DNA of 64,000 nucleotides from Clostridiales bacterium. Lineage in GTDB: Bacteria > Bacillota > Clostridia > Saccharofermentanales > Saccharofermentanaceae. The DNA is taken from contig JAFWDK010000006.1 in the NCBI GenBank assembly GCA_017513085.1, forward strand, positions 1 to 64,000, given 5' to 3'. Every line of letters starts with the position of its first letter. The stretch's first letter is position 1. Of the stretch, positions 34,654-44,976 are shown piece by piece. The translations under genes were made by a program, and so were the position numbers. The notes below the pieces were generated by a model that was given only the letters and a program-made list of their open reading frames with translations, was not told the origin of the DNA and did not search any database.

Positions 34654-37008
34654 TCATTCTGAAATCAGTTCATACGCGGAGACCCGCTTGATCCCGCGGG
34701 ACATCACATAGGTCATGGCGAAAACGATCGCACCGATCACGGCAATGGTCAGAAGGATCAGCATCGGGAACACCAAGAAGTCCACTTTTTCCACACCGAA
34801 CCCGGACAGGATCACTGTCAGAAGCGGGTTGACCAGGAAAAATCCGACGATCGCGCCGATCACCGATGCAAGGATCGTGACAGGCATAAGCGACATTGCA
34901 AGTTGCAGTTTCAACTGTTTGCTGGTAAACCCGACGGCTTTTTTGATACCGAATTCTTTTTCCTTCTTGATGAAGATCGTCTTCAGAAGGATCTTAATGA
35001 CCAGAAGGATGATCGCCAGGTTCAGCGCCACCATGATCATGACGATCAACGCAACCGCTGAAATCTCGTTGCCTTCACCACTGTGTACGACATCGTACCA
35101 GTTTCCCGTCGCAATACACTTGTCACCGAGCAGTGCCTGGATGTCAGAAAGAGCACGATCGACATTTGCCACACTCGGATCTGCCATACGGAAACGGATG
35201 ATCTCGTAGTTCGTATCGATACCGAGACGTTTCGCGCCTTCTTCGCTCACAAAGATACGTTCACCAAGATTCATGACTGCCTGCTGGTAGCCTGTGATAA
35301 TGTACCGGACAGAATTGTTTCCGCTTCTTACCTCGATCTCATCTCCGATGGAAACACCAAGCCGCTCTGCGATGATCTTTCCTATCACGCATTCGTTGGC
35401 TTCTCGAAAAGAACTTCCTTCGTAAACTCCGCACTGCAGGTATTCCGGTCTATCGGTATAGAAAGCGAATGTCTCATTGCCTTCGATGCTGATATTGGCA
35501 AAGTTATATCCGTACGCTTCGGAGATCCCTTCTACATGACTGATTTCTTCGATGATCCGATGTGTCTCTTCCGTATCAGTATTTACGTTGATATAGCCAT
35601 CCGGGTTATCACCCTGGATCAGGTTCATGAATTCAGTCGGATCGATCTTACTGTTATAAAAAAGGATCCCGGAGAACATGATCATAAATGCCACGACACT
35701 CATTACTCCCAGCAGAATGATATTCTGTCCCTGGCTCTGCAGCATACTTTTCAGTGCAAGAAGCTGATTCAATCCTCCATTCGTGTTTTTGAGAGGAAGA
35801 TAGTTCTTTTTGAAACTGTTGGATTTCAAACCGAAACGCAATGCCGTAGCCGGATGCAGATGCTTGAGTTTGATCGTGGACAAGAATACGACAACGATCA
35901 TGGCAAGCGCGATTCCTCCTAATACGATAGCCGTGGTACTTGGGCAGAAACGGAGTATCCAGGATACACCCGTGATCTTCTGAAACACGACGTTATCCAG
36001 GATCGGCATCGTAAAATAGGATATCACGCATCCGATCACACCACCGGTCAAACCAACGATAATATATTCGAGAGTCATCGCCGCACGGAGCTGTCCGATC
36101 GTGTGGCCCACAGCCCGAAGCGCACCGATATTCTTCACATCTCTGTCGATGTTGTTATTGATCGTAAACACGATCATGATCAGGCAGACAGCAAGAACGA
36201 CAACGGAAAATGCCGTTACCAGACCGGAGATAATGTCCGCCACCGCTACATAGCCTTCTTTAGCCAGATTTCGTTCATACGCGTAATATTCGATTCCTGA
36301 ACTGCTGAACTGATCTCTTACTGCTTGAAGCAACATACCGCTACTGACACCTTCAGCCTGATAGACTTTCACCATCTTCCTGTTAGAAACGAAATTCATT
36401 TCCAAGAATGCCTGCTCGCCAAAAGAGGACATCTCCGAAAACGAATCCGGATCCACCATTATCTCCATCCAGCCGTAGCTGTTTCCACCTATAAGCGCCT
36501 CAAAAATGCCTGCAACCGTAAAATCATTCTCTCCCACCGTAGGCGAATGCATATGAACCTTGTCACCTACCCGAATGTTATTCACAGCCGCATAATACGA
36601 GTTTAAGTACAGCTTTGGTCCATCATACGATTCATCCCTGTCAAAAAAGGCATATTCTTCCGCTAAACCATATTCTCCGATCCTGGTGATCGTTCCACCG
36701 TCGAGATCCAGTTCCTCTGCTCCATTCACAGAAAGTTTCATGGTACCCGGACTTATCATATCCTGAACGGAAAAGCCGGAGATCTCTTTCACTCCGGTCA
36801 ACGCCCGGGTTATCTCTTCATCTGTTCCTACGACATACGCAAGAACATCCGCCTCATTTGTTTTTTCCACCTTCTCATCGTAAATCGAACTATACTGACC
36901 GATAAAGAATCCGGTATGCAGAAGCAACGAAGACAGGATCAAAATAGCCAGAAACGCTACCAGTACGTTTCGGTCTTTTCTCATATTGGCTCGAATCAGT
37001 TTTACCAT
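34654..37008 (-). CDS. ABC transporter permease with two FtsX domains
   Basis: The 784-residue protein has an N-terminal membrane helix, an extracellular MacB-like domain (about 40-240), three helices with the FtsX motif KNIGALRAVGHTIGQLR near 292, a second extracellular domain and a second FtsX set with FGIKKAVGFTSKQLKLQ near 690. The plan fits MacB/BceB-related transporters that use mechanotransmission rather than substrate passage. It overlaps the ATPase gene by 7 nt and lies downstream of a two-component system, as in antimicrobial peptide sensing modules, but the duplicated FtsX layout is also found in lipoprotein transport. Confidence 0.88.
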   Translation of the reverse strand: MVKLIRANMRKDRNVLVAFLAILILSSLLLHTGFFIGQYSSIYDEKVEKTNEADVLAYVVGTDEEITRALTGVKEISGFSVQDMISPGTMKLSVNGAEELDLDGGTITRIGEYGLAEEYAFFDRDESYDGPKLYLNSYYAAVNNIRVGDKVHMHSPTVGENDFTVAGIFEALIGGNSYGWMEIMVDPDSFSEMSSFGEQAFLEMNFVSNRKMVKVYQAEGVSSGMLLQAVRDQFSSSGIEYYAYERNLAKEGYVAVADIISGLVTAFSVVVLAVCLIMIVFTINNNIDRDVKNIGALRAVGHTIGQLRAAMTLEYIIVGLTGGVIGCVISYFTMPILDNVVFQKITGVSWILRFCPSTTAIVLGGIALAMIVVVFLSTIKLKHLHPATALRFGLKSNSFKKNYLPLKNTNGGLNQLLALKSMLQSQGQNIILLGVMSVVAFMIMFSGILFYNSKIDPTEFMNLIQGDNPDGYINVNTDTEETHRIIEEISHVEGISEAYGYNFANISIEGNETFAFYTDRPEYLQCGVYEGSSFREANECVIGKIIAERLGVSIGDEIEVRSGNNSVRYIITGYQQAVMNLGERIFVSEEGAKRLGIDTNYEIIRFRMADPSVANVDRALSDIQALLGDKCIATGNWYDVVHSGEGNEISAVALIVMIMVALNLAIILLVIKILLKTIFIKKEKEFGIKKAVGFTSKQLKLQLAMSLMPVTILASVIGAIVGFFLVNPLLTVILSGFGVEKVDFLVFPMLILLTIAVIGAIVFAMTYVMSRGIKRVSAYELISE

Positions 37009-37763
37009 CCCATCTCCTCCAGAAATCCACGGATCATCTCATGTCTCTTCTTATCGCCGCTTACGTATTTTCCCGGGTTACACTCGCCCTTGATACCGCC
37101 ATCCTCGAGATACAGGATACGGTTTGCGCGTCTTGCGGACTTAATATCATGGGTAACCATGACGACCGACTGGCCTTCGTTATTGATGTCCGTCAGAACA
37201 TTGAGCACCGCCTCGACACCTGCCGAGTTCAGGGCACCTGTCGGCTCATCGGCAAATACGACATCCGGATCGTTGATCACCGCACGTACCATCGCGGCAC
37301 GCTGGGCTTCACCACCGCTGAGCTGTGCCGGGAATTTGTCGGTCATTTCCTCACTGATCCCGACACGTTCGAAAAGCGCTGTCGCTTTTTTCTTCAGATC
37401 TTTCTGTTTCTGTCCAACCAGCATACCCGTGGAGATCGCGTTGTCCATGATGCTCATACTGTCCACAAGATGCACCTGTTGAAAGACGAAACCGCAGTGT
37501 TTCCTGCGGAAGACCGCAAGCTGATCGTCGTTCATTTCCGTGATCTCAGATCCCGCGTAATCGATATGTCCGAGGGATGGCTTATCCATACCGGACAGTG
37601 CATATAAAAGCGTGGATTTCCCTGCACCGGACGAGCCCATGATGACGGTAAAATCTCCATCATAGATCTCGAGATCCAGATTCTTGATGATATGGTACTG
37701 CTTCCCGGAAACCGAGAAACTCTTACTAAGTTTATCTGTCTTGATGATGACTTTTTTCTCCAC
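37002..37763 (-). CDS. ABC transporter ATP-binding protein (MacB/LolD type)
   Basis: The 253-residue ATPase has Walker A GSSGAGKSTLLYAL near residue 43, Q-loop FVFQQVHLVDSMS, signature LSGGEAQRAAMVRA, Walker B VVFADEPTGALNS and the H-loop VMVTHDIKSAR. These are typical of the MacB/LolD/BceA subfamily and match the FtsX-type permease that overlaps its 3' end. A hairpin at 37799-37824 lies between it and the histidine kinase gene. Substrate is unknown. Confidence 0.93.
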   Translation of the reverse strand: MEKKVIIKTDKLSKSFSVSGKQYHIIKNLDLEIYDGDFTVIMGSSGAGKSTLLYALSGMDKPSLGHIDYAGSEITEMNDDQLAVFRRKHCGFVFQQVHLVDSMSIMDNAISTGMLVGQKQKDLKKKATALFERVGISEEMTDKFPAQLSGGEAQRAAMVRAVINDPDVVFADEPTGALNSAGVEAVLNVLTDINNEGQSVVMVTHDIKSARRANRILYLEDGGIKGECNPGKYVSGDKKRHEMIRGFLEEMGW

Positions 37764-37798
37764 TTGATGTCTCCTTCCGTCTTCTCCAACACGAAAAT

Positions 37799-37824
37799 GA
37801 CCGCACAGTTTTCTCTGTACGGTC
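37799..37824 (-). terminator. Hairpin between the histidine kinase and ABC transporter genes
   Basis: Arms GACCGCACAG (37799-37808) and CTGTACGGTC (37815-37824) form a stem with one mismatch, followed on the minus strand by ATTTTCGT. It may partly terminate transcription of the upstream two-component genes before the ABC genes. Confidence 0.55.
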
Positions 37825-37876
37825 TTAGTATAGTTCAGGTGATTCTTTAAATCTTTGTCAGATCTTTAATCGTGTC

Positions 37877-39169
37877 TTACAAAAGTTTTAATCGGAGCAC
37901 AACGACCATTCCGCCGTCGCGGTTCAGGCAGGTGATCTCACCGCCCATTTTCTCCATAAAATAGCGGGAAATATAAAGTCCCAGACCCGTGCCATCCTTT
38001 CCCTGTGCATTCGAACCGCGCTTGAATTTTCCGAATATCGTCTCAATTTCTTCCTCCGGCACGCCGCCGCCCTTGTCCCCGATCTCGATCACCAGGAAAC
38101 GTACGCCGTCAATTCCCGTTTCACACCGGCTGGTCACGGCCATCTCCGTATCCGCATATTTATAGGAATTGGAAAAGATGTTATTGATGACTTGATTTAA
38201 GCGGAGCGGATCCGCCTGGACCACAGAATCCTCGATTTTGAACCTCCCTACTTTATGTTTATGGTCGGCTTCCGAAATGAAATGAGAAATGTCGTTTGAG
38301 GTCACCTCACCAAGTTTCACTTCCAGATGTTCCAATTCTTCCAAAGTCGCATGGAAAAGGTTCGACACCAGACTGTCGATCTGGTCGGCCTTCGCATTGA
38401 TGCTGCGGATCGTCGTCTTCTCTTCTTCGCTCTTTGCCGAAAGCTCCATCACATCGGCCATCGCCTTGATGGACGTCACCGGAGTCTTAATGTCGTGCGA
38501 AAGCTGCGCCACGAGTTCTTTTCGCGCCTGCACCGCTTCCGCCTCACGAAGCTTACTTGCCCGAAGCTCGTCTCTCATGATGTCAAAAGCACCCGTAAAT
38601 GCACCGAAGACGTTCCCTTTGTCCATTTTCATCGGAGCATCCAGATTACCGGCCGCGACCTCCGTCGCGAAGTCTTTCATCTTGTCAAAAGGATCCACGA
38701 CACGCTTTTTCAGATAGAGAAAATACACGACCGAAACCGCCAGCATCAGCAGGAGAAATCCGCCTACCAGCATCGCGATCGTGCGGTTTCTACGGACCTG
38801 TTGTTCCTGGTAGTTGTTATGTACGATGAGTTTTCCCACGACGCTGCCGTCCTCTGTCGCGATATCGCGGACCGCATCATAATGGGTCGTGGCCGCCGAA
38901 ACAGAAGTAGACATTTTCTCTTTCGAATAAACAAGAAGATTCCCTTCGTCATCGATGACAGCATAGTCGAAAGGCCGGTCACTCTCAATCTTTTCCTTCT
39001 TGTGAAGTTTCGTCTCATCCCAGTTCTTGCCGAGCGCAATCACCAGACGGTTGATCTCCGTCGGATAGGAATCGATCTCGCGTACGCCGAGATTACCGAT
39101 GTACACACCGGCCAGAATGATCAGGGTCAGAAAGAATGCAATATAAAGGAGAAAAGATCGGAGTTTCAC
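37877..39169 (-). CDS. Sensor histidine kinase
   Basis: The 430-residue protein has two membrane helices (near 7-25 and 130-155) around a small extracellular sensor domain, a HAMP segment, the H-box LSHDIKTPVTSIKAMADV near 230, the N-box NQVINNIFSNSYKYA and ATP-binding motifs GDKGGGVPEE and GTGLGLYISR. I chose GTG 39169 because GGAGG precedes it and it overlaps the response regulator stop (GTGA); an ATG 11 codons earlier lies inside the regulator gene. It pairs with the OmpR-type regulator upstream and precedes the FtsX-type ABC transporter, which it may control (inference). Confidence 0.9.
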   Translation of the reverse strand: MKLRSFLLYIAFFLTLIILAGVYIGNLGVREIDSYPTEINRLVIALGKNWDETKLHKKEKIESDRPFDYAVIDDEGNLLVYSKEKMSTSVSAATTHYDAVRDIATEDGSVVGKLIVHNNYQEQQVRRNRTIAMLVGGFLLLMLAVSVVYFLYLKKRVVDPFDKMKDFATEVAAGNLDAPMKMDKGNVFGAFTGAFDIMRDELRASKLREAEAVQARKELVAQLSHDIKTPVTSIKAMADVMELSAKSEEEKTTIRSINAKADQIDSLVSNLFHATLEELEHLEVKLGEVTSNDISHFISEADHKHKVGRFKIEDSVVQADPLRLNQVINNIFSNSYKYADTEMAVTSRCETGIDGVRFLVIEIGDKGGGVPEEEIETIFGKFKRGSNAQGKDGTGLGLYISRYFMEKMGGEITCLNRDGGMVVVLRLKLL

Positions 39170-39867
39170 GGTACATCCTCCAGGATGAATCCGCTTCCCC
39201 ATACCGTCTTAATGTGGACCGGGTTACTCGGATCTTCTTCGATTTTTTCACGCAGATGGCGGATATGAACGTTAAGTGTGACATCCCCCACAAACTCCGA
39301 TCCCCAGATCTTCTCGAAGAATTCCTCTTTCTTGATGATGCGGTCTCTGTTATTGAGCATATAGACCAGAAGACGAAATTCCATCGCCTTAAGCGGCAGT
39401 TTCTCTCCGTCACGGATCACGACCGCCTTTGAAAGATCGATCGTGACTTTTCCGAGTTTCACAAGATTCTTCGGCTCTTCACTTTCCACACTGCTCTTCG
39501 ATTCTTCGTAACGCTTGAGCACCGCTTTCACTTTTGCCAGAAGCACACCAAGTGAATAGGGCTTACAGATATAATCGTCCCCGCCGATAGACAGCGCCAG
39601 GAGCATGTCGTCCTCCGCCTGTCTTGCACTGATGAAAAAGATCGGGACATTCATTTTTGCGCGGAGCATCTGGCACAATTCAAAGCCGGAATCTTCTCCA
39701 AGATTGATGTCCAGAAGGATCAGAGAACAAGTATTTTCAGCAAGGAATTCCAGCGCCGATTTCTGATCCAGCACATACGCCGCCGATACCCCTGACATAT
39801 TGAAATACTTACAGGTATACTCCGAAAGCTCTTGTTCATCGTCCACGATCAGAACGCTGTAATGCAT
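39166..39867 (-). CDS. OmpR/PhoB-family response regulator
   Basis: The 233-residue protein has a receiver domain with acidic pair DDE (residues 9-11), phospho-acceptor Asp in LILLDINLGEDSG near 53 and Lys in YICKPYSLGVL near 103, then a winged-helix domain ending TLNVHIRHLREKIEED and VWGSGFIL. GGGGGAG precedes ATG 39867. It overlaps the kinase gene by four bases and begins only 20 nt after the metH stop, so it may be co-transcribed with metH. Confidence 0.92.
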   Translation of the reverse strand: MHYSVLIVDDEQELSEYTCKYFNMSGVSAAYVLDQKSALEFLAENTCSLILLDINLGEDSGFELCQMLRAKMNVPIFFISARQAEDDMLLALSIGGDDYICKPYSLGVLLAKVKAVLKRYEESKSSVESEEPKNLVKLGKVTIDLSKAVVIRDGEKLPLKAMEFRLLVYMLNNRDRIIKKEEFFEKIWGSEFVGDVTLNVHIRHLREKIEEDPSNPVHIKTVWGSGFILEDVP

Positions 39868-39887
39868 ATCTTCTCCCCCAAATCAGA

Positions 39888-42329
39888 TCAACCCTGCAAA
39901 GCCTGGTCGATTTCTTCTGCATAACGGACAGTCTCCATTGCATCGCGGCAATATCGGTCTGCACCGATGGCATCCGCATATTCCTGCGTCAGTACGGCGC
40001 CTCCGACACAGACTTTCGCCCAGGGCGCCTGCTCGCGAAGAAGCTTGATCGTCTCTTCCATCGCCGGAACAGTGGTGGTCATCAACGCGGAAAGACCCAC
40101 GATCGGCGCATGGAGACGGATCACTTCGTCCACTACGGTCTGCTCAGGCACATCCTTACCCAGATCGCTGACGGCAAATCCGTAGTTCTCCAGGATCAGT
40201 TTCACAATATTCTTGCCGATGTCATGGATGTCGCCGTGGACCGTTGCGATGACAAAAGCACATCTCTTCGGCCCGTCACCGCCATCTTCCGCCATCAGTT
40301 TCTTCACTTCTTCAAAAGCAGCCTTTGCCGCTTCTGCTGCCATAAGGAGCTGCGGCAGGTACACTTTTTTCTTTTCGAAATCCTCACCCACGATATTGAG
40401 GGCCGGGATCACTTCTTCCTGGATGATCTCCAGTGGTTTCTTCTCGGCCAGCAACGCTTTGGTAAGAGAACCTGTCTTCTCTTTCAATCCACGTACGATG
40501 GCTTTCTGCAGTTCCGAAGCCGGGCCACCCGAGGAAGACGCATCCGCTGCCGGAGCGCCTGCAGGTGCTGCACCCGCTGTGGGAGCCGCCATTGTCGGTG
40601 CCGGAAGATTCTGTGCGTAACTGATATAGTCCATGCAGTTTTCGTCCATGTTATGGAGAGCACGGAAAGCATAGTAGACATTCATCATCTCCTGCGAATA
40701 CGGGTTCATGATCGCCGCGGACAATCCGTCCTGCAAACATAAAGCGAAGAATGTCGAGGTGATGATGTTTCTACTCGGAAGTCCAAAAGAAACATTGGAA
40801 ATACCCAATGATGTATTGACCCCGAGATTGTGGCGGATCTTATGCACCGCCTGCATCGTGGCCAGGGCCGCGGTCGTATCTGCGGAGATCGTCATCGCCA
40901 GCGGGTCGAAGATCAGGTCTTTTTTTGCGATACCATAATCGGCCGCCCGCTTGATGATCTTCTCGGCGATCGCCACACGTTCTTCTGCCGTATCCGGAAT
41001 ACCGCCTTCATCGATCGTCAGAGCTACGACAAAACCGCCGTACTTGGCAACGAGCGGAAAGATGACACTCATGACTTCTTCTTTACCATTAACAGAATTG
41101 ACCATGGCCTTGCCATTATACGCACGAAGTCCTGCCTCCATCGCCACCGGATCCGTAGTATCCAGCTGAAGAGGAAGATCCGTTACAGCCTGCAGTTCTT
41201 TGACCGCACGAAGGAGAAACGCCGGCTCGTCGATTTCCGGCAGACCTACGTTTACGTCCAGGAGCTGCACGCCCGCATCCTGCTGTTTCAGAGCTTCACT
41301 CAGAATATAGTCGATATCGTTTTCACGCAGAGCCTGCTGGAAGCGCTTCTTACCGGTCGGATTGATACGCTCGCCGATGAGGATCGGGCTTCCGCCGAAT
41401 TCCACAGCCTGAGTATAGGAAGACACCAATGAACGGTTCTTCTCCGTAACCGGAACCGGTGTGATCGTACTTGCCTTTTCCACAACTGCGCGAATATAGT
41501 CCGGCGTCGTGCCACAGCAGCCACCCGCAATACGGATGCCCTTTTCCAGCAGTTTCCCGACCGACTCGGCAAACTCCGGCGGGAACACGTCATAGACGGT
41601 CTTTCCGTTCTCACTTCTCGGAAGACCCGCATTTGGTTTGAGAAGGACCGGAACGGAAGCATATTCGAGGTATTCTTCCATCACGCCCACAAGCTGGTCC
41701 GGACCAAGAGAACAGTTCGCGCCGATGGCATCCGCATGCATGCCTTCGAGCATGGCCACCATGGCTGCCGGACAGGCACCGGTCATCAGTTTTCCATCCG
41801 CGCCATATGCATTGGAAACGAATACCGGAAGATCCGAATTCTCCTTCGCCGCCAGAAGCGCGGCTTTCGTATCGTAACTATCGTTCATGGTCTCGATGAA
41901 GATCAGATCTACGCCGGCCTTCACACCGAAACACACGGTCTTACTGTACATCGCCACCGCGTCTTCGAATTCATAATCACCGTATGGTTTTAAAAGCTTA
42001 CCGAGAGAACCGATATCCAGCGCCACAAACTTTTCCTGTGTGCCTGTGCTCTGCCGTGCCGCTTCGCGGGCATTCTCCACGGCCGCCTTGATCAGGGTTT
42101 CCAGTTCTTCGTCATCAAATTTCAGACCATTGGCACCGAAAGTATTACTGAGAACGACATTTGAACCTGCATCGTAGTAGGATTTCTGGATCCGGATGAT
42201 TTCCTCCGGACGGCTGACATTCCATCGTTCCGGAAGTTCTCCAGGTTGAAGTCCCGCTTCCTGAAGAAGCGTACCCATACCGCCATCGAGAAACAGAAAA
42301 TGGTCTTTCATGTAGTCGAGAATATTCAT
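39888..42329 (-). CDS. metH: Cobalamin-dependent methionine synthase lacking the reactivation domain
   Basis: The 813-residue enzyme moves a methyl group from methyltetrahydrofolate through cobalamin to homocysteine. Residues 1-300 are the homocysteine domain with zinc Cys in GANCSLGP (about 205) and GGCCGTTP (about 270); 320-590 the pterin domain starting ILIGERINPTGKK; then an Ala/Pro/Gly linker (PAPTMAAPTAGAAPAG), and the B12 domain with the base-off motif VHGDIHDIGKN near 703. The C-terminal AdoMet reactivation domain is missing and is supplied by the separate gene at 44977-45669. ATG 42329 fits the N-terminus MNILDYMKDH; 18 upstream codons are unlikely. Confidence 0.93.
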   Translation of the reverse strand: MNILDYMKDHFLFLDGGMGTLLQEAGLQPGELPERWNVSRPEEIIRIQKSYYDAGSNVVLSNTFGANGLKFDDEELETLIKAAVENAREAARQSTGTQEKFVALDIGSLGKLLKPYGDYEFEDAVAMYSKTVCFGVKAGVDLIFIETMNDSYDTKAALLAAKENSDLPVFVSNAYGADGKLMTGACPAAMVAMLEGMHADAIGANCSLGPDQLVGVMEEYLEYASVPVLLKPNAGLPRSENGKTVYDVFPPEFAESVGKLLEKGIRIAGGCCGTTPDYIRAVVEKASTITPVPVTEKNRSLVSSYTQAVEFGGSPILIGERINPTGKKRFQQALRENDIDYILSEALKQQDAGVQLLDVNVGLPEIDEPAFLLRAVKELQAVTDLPLQLDTTDPVAMEAGLRAYNGKAMVNSVNGKEEVMSVIFPLVAKYGGFVVALTIDEGGIPDTAEERVAIAEKIIKRAADYGIAKKDLIFDPLAMTISADTTAALATMQAVHKIRHNLGVNTSLGISNVSFGLPSRNIITSTFFALCLQDGLSAAIMNPYSQEMMNVYYAFRALHNMDENCMDYISYAQNLPAPTMAAPTAGAAPAGAPAADASSSGGPASELQKAIVRGLKEKTGSLTKALLAEKKPLEIIQEEVIPALNIVGEDFEKKKVYLPQLLMAAEAAKAAFEEVKKLMAEDGGDGPKRCAFVIATVHGDIHDIGKNIVKLILENYGFAVSDLGKDVPEQTVVDEVIRLHAPIVGLSALMTTTVPAMEETIKLLREQAPWAKVCVGGAVLTQEYADAIGADRYCRDAMETVRYAEEIDQALQG

Positions 42330-42453
42330 GCCGCGCACCCCTATGAGATCGTTATGCGGAAATTGTACCACAAATAGCGTCAATATAGTTGCAAAGTGTC
42401 ACAGCAATAAACAAAGAGAATCTTGTTCCGAAAAACTATAGGCATCGTGTACA

Positions 42454-44902
42454 TTACGCTCTTTCCTGAACCACCAGTTTCGCCCTCTTCTCGATATTCT
42501 TGATCACTTTATCGAGGGACTGCTGTCCGTTAAAATAGGCGTTCGCTTCTTCCACTACGATACCCATGATGTTTGTATCGTATTTCATACCTGTCTGCAC
42601 TTTTTCGACGAATGCAGGGAAATCCTTGATTCGATCCATTTCCAAGCCGGCGGTACCTGTGACCCCCAGGCTTTTGGAAGATTCAAAGTCGGCTATTTCC
42701 TTCTCAATATTCTTATTCAGAGCTTCACGGTTGACCGGTATATTCCGGGGGCATATTTCGTTGGGTCTTCTCATCAAGAAGACTTTTCACGAAACTCCAC
42801 GCCTCTTCCGGATAGGCACAGCACTTGCTGATCGACACGGAGACCAGGGTATCCATCAACATACCCTCGCCGGACTCCGGATATCCGCACAGTCTGAGAT
42901 GATCCTGCCCCATAGAAAGATGAGATACATAATTTTCACCACTTTCCACCGATGTCTCCATCATGGCGACCAGACCTCTCTTCAATTTCGCTTCCGGAAG
43001 CATCTGACTGACCGGAGCATCTGCATCATCCATATACATCGTCGGCATCTGATCCATACTCACCGCATATGTCTTCACAAATTCCATCATCTGCCGGAAT
43101 TCATCGGTATCGAAATGAACTTCCTGCTTTTCGTAATCCACGAAACGGGTAATGCTACTTGCCAAGAACGAAGAGAGCAACATTGTGCGTTCTGTTTCCG
43201 GCAGCATCTGCACATCCTGAGGAAGCGAGGCAATGGCCGAATAGATATCCTGCCATGTCATGCTTTCTTTTTCCTCCAGGAATTGATTATTATATTCCAT
43301 TCCGGTTAAGACGAACATAAGCGGAAGGCGATAAAGCTTCCCGTTCTTTTCCGCGGCATGGAAGATATTATCGAAATACTTCGTTCTGTCGATATCCTTA
43401 TCTTTATCGATAAGTGTGTTCAGATCCAGCAATACATTATCTCTCTCGTACTGGAGGCTGGATCCGAAATTAATAAGGATGTCCGGACCCTGGCCGTTTA
43501 CCAGGTCGATATACACCTGATCTTCAATAGCCGAAACCGATCCGTTGTATTTGTTCGCGAAAGTGGTCAGCCACGAGATGGAAAAGTCCGTCAGAAAAAT
43601 GCGACTCTTCTTTGTCGTATCCCTGTTATAATCCACGATGGAATTATAGAGAGCATCATTGTCCGTGTCGATTCCCATAGCAGAAAGGTATCTCTTACCC
43701 ACATGAGGATTCTTCGCGGCTTTCTTCAGATGCTGTACATAGAAGCGGTAGACCTCCTGAAAACTCTCCGCTTTCGGCGACTGATCCTCATCGAATTTCA
43801 TCTCGACAGCAAAATAGTATTCATCATCCGAAACAATCTTCAAAGAATCCGAAAGGATCTCTCCGCGGTAGCAATCCGTCTGATTCCAAGGAATGACAAC
43901 GGTATACTCTCCGCTTTGGAGATCGATCCTGCTTAATCCGGTCGTTGTGTTCATGTATATGTCGTTTTTCCCGCGGATAATATTCTCTTGCTCGCCATAT
44001 TCGAAAGGCCATTCATATTTACCTTCCAGGTACTTACCTGTATCCAGATCAATTTCACTGAATTCATATTTGATTGGATTGCCCGCGGACATAGATTCCG
44101 TCAAGCGATAAAACTTTCCATCGATTTTATACTGACCGCCCCTATCATGTGACCGTGAAAAAGATGTCACAATTCCGTCCGAACCAATCTGACATGTAAA
44201 TCCGGCGCCATCCAGGATCAGATTTCCATTCGGCGTGTACATGCAGTTACTTACATACTGGATCTCCTCTTCAAAAGAAAGCATGTTGACCAGTTCCTTA
44301 GGATCGGAAAGTGTAAGCGTATTGGACAGTTCCATTGAATCCGACAATTCACTGATCTTCGCCACGGAATCCTCCGCGTACAGCACCATTGTCTGTCCAT
44401 TCGGACCTTCGAAAACACACGACGGTTCGAACTGTGTACCGGCCTTTCTTGTCGTAACGAGATTTCCCTTCAGGTCAAAGGCAGCCAGCATGCTCACGTC
44501 TTTTTCCAGAACGATTTTCTCGATTCTTTCCGCTTCTTCGTCACTCAGTTTCTTCTTACCAAGGATATGCTATTTCCACTTTTCTGCGGTCTCATCGTCG
44601 ATTGCATAAGAATCATCGAAATATGCGAAAATACGGTTTTGGGAAATATACATATTGTTGATCCATCGACCCACAAGTATCCTGTCTTTTTCCAGCGGGA
44701 TCTCGAGTTGGAATTCTTCCAGTTCGTAGAAGGGATCGCTCTCCTGAATGACCTGCCCGCTTGCCACGGCAGACCGCACAGCGTCCCTTGCTGCTGTCTT
44801 AGCTTGATCGTCTGTTTTTCCGCCTTTTTTACATGCAACCGAAGACAGGATCACCGCAAGACTGATACTTAGTGCCAAAATACTCTTCGTGAATCGTTTC
44901 AT
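42454..44902 (-). pseudogene. Solute-binding lipoprotein gene broken by an in-frame TAG and a frameshift
   Basis: A lipoprotein signal (KRFTKSILALSISLAVIL followed by SSVAC) starts at ATG 44902. Reading continues to an in-frame TAG at 44572-44570; the same frame then stays open (HILGKKKLSDEEAERI onward) for 615 codons to a TGA at 42725. At a run of five G at 42747-42751 (C on the coding strand) removing one base joins the reading frame that ends at 42454, giving RNIPVNREALNKNIEKEI, the typical C-terminus of family 1 extracellular binding proteins. Between them lie a beta-propeller-like region (about 130-400) and a binding domain (about 410-720). It may be a real pseudogene or two base-call errors. 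It lies between metH and the MetH activation gene. Confidence 0.85.
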
Positions 44903-44976
44903 AACTATTCCTCTCAAACCAACATTTCCCATTTTTATTTTATGTTAAAAACGTGGAACGAGCACTAAGAGATTTG

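Noticed and set aside
44570..44572. Pyrrolysine readthrough of the TAG in the binding protein gene
   Set aside because: The family has no pyrrolysine site, the P-loop/Asp23 gene at 7799 uses TAG as its stop, and a second lesion exists in the same gene.
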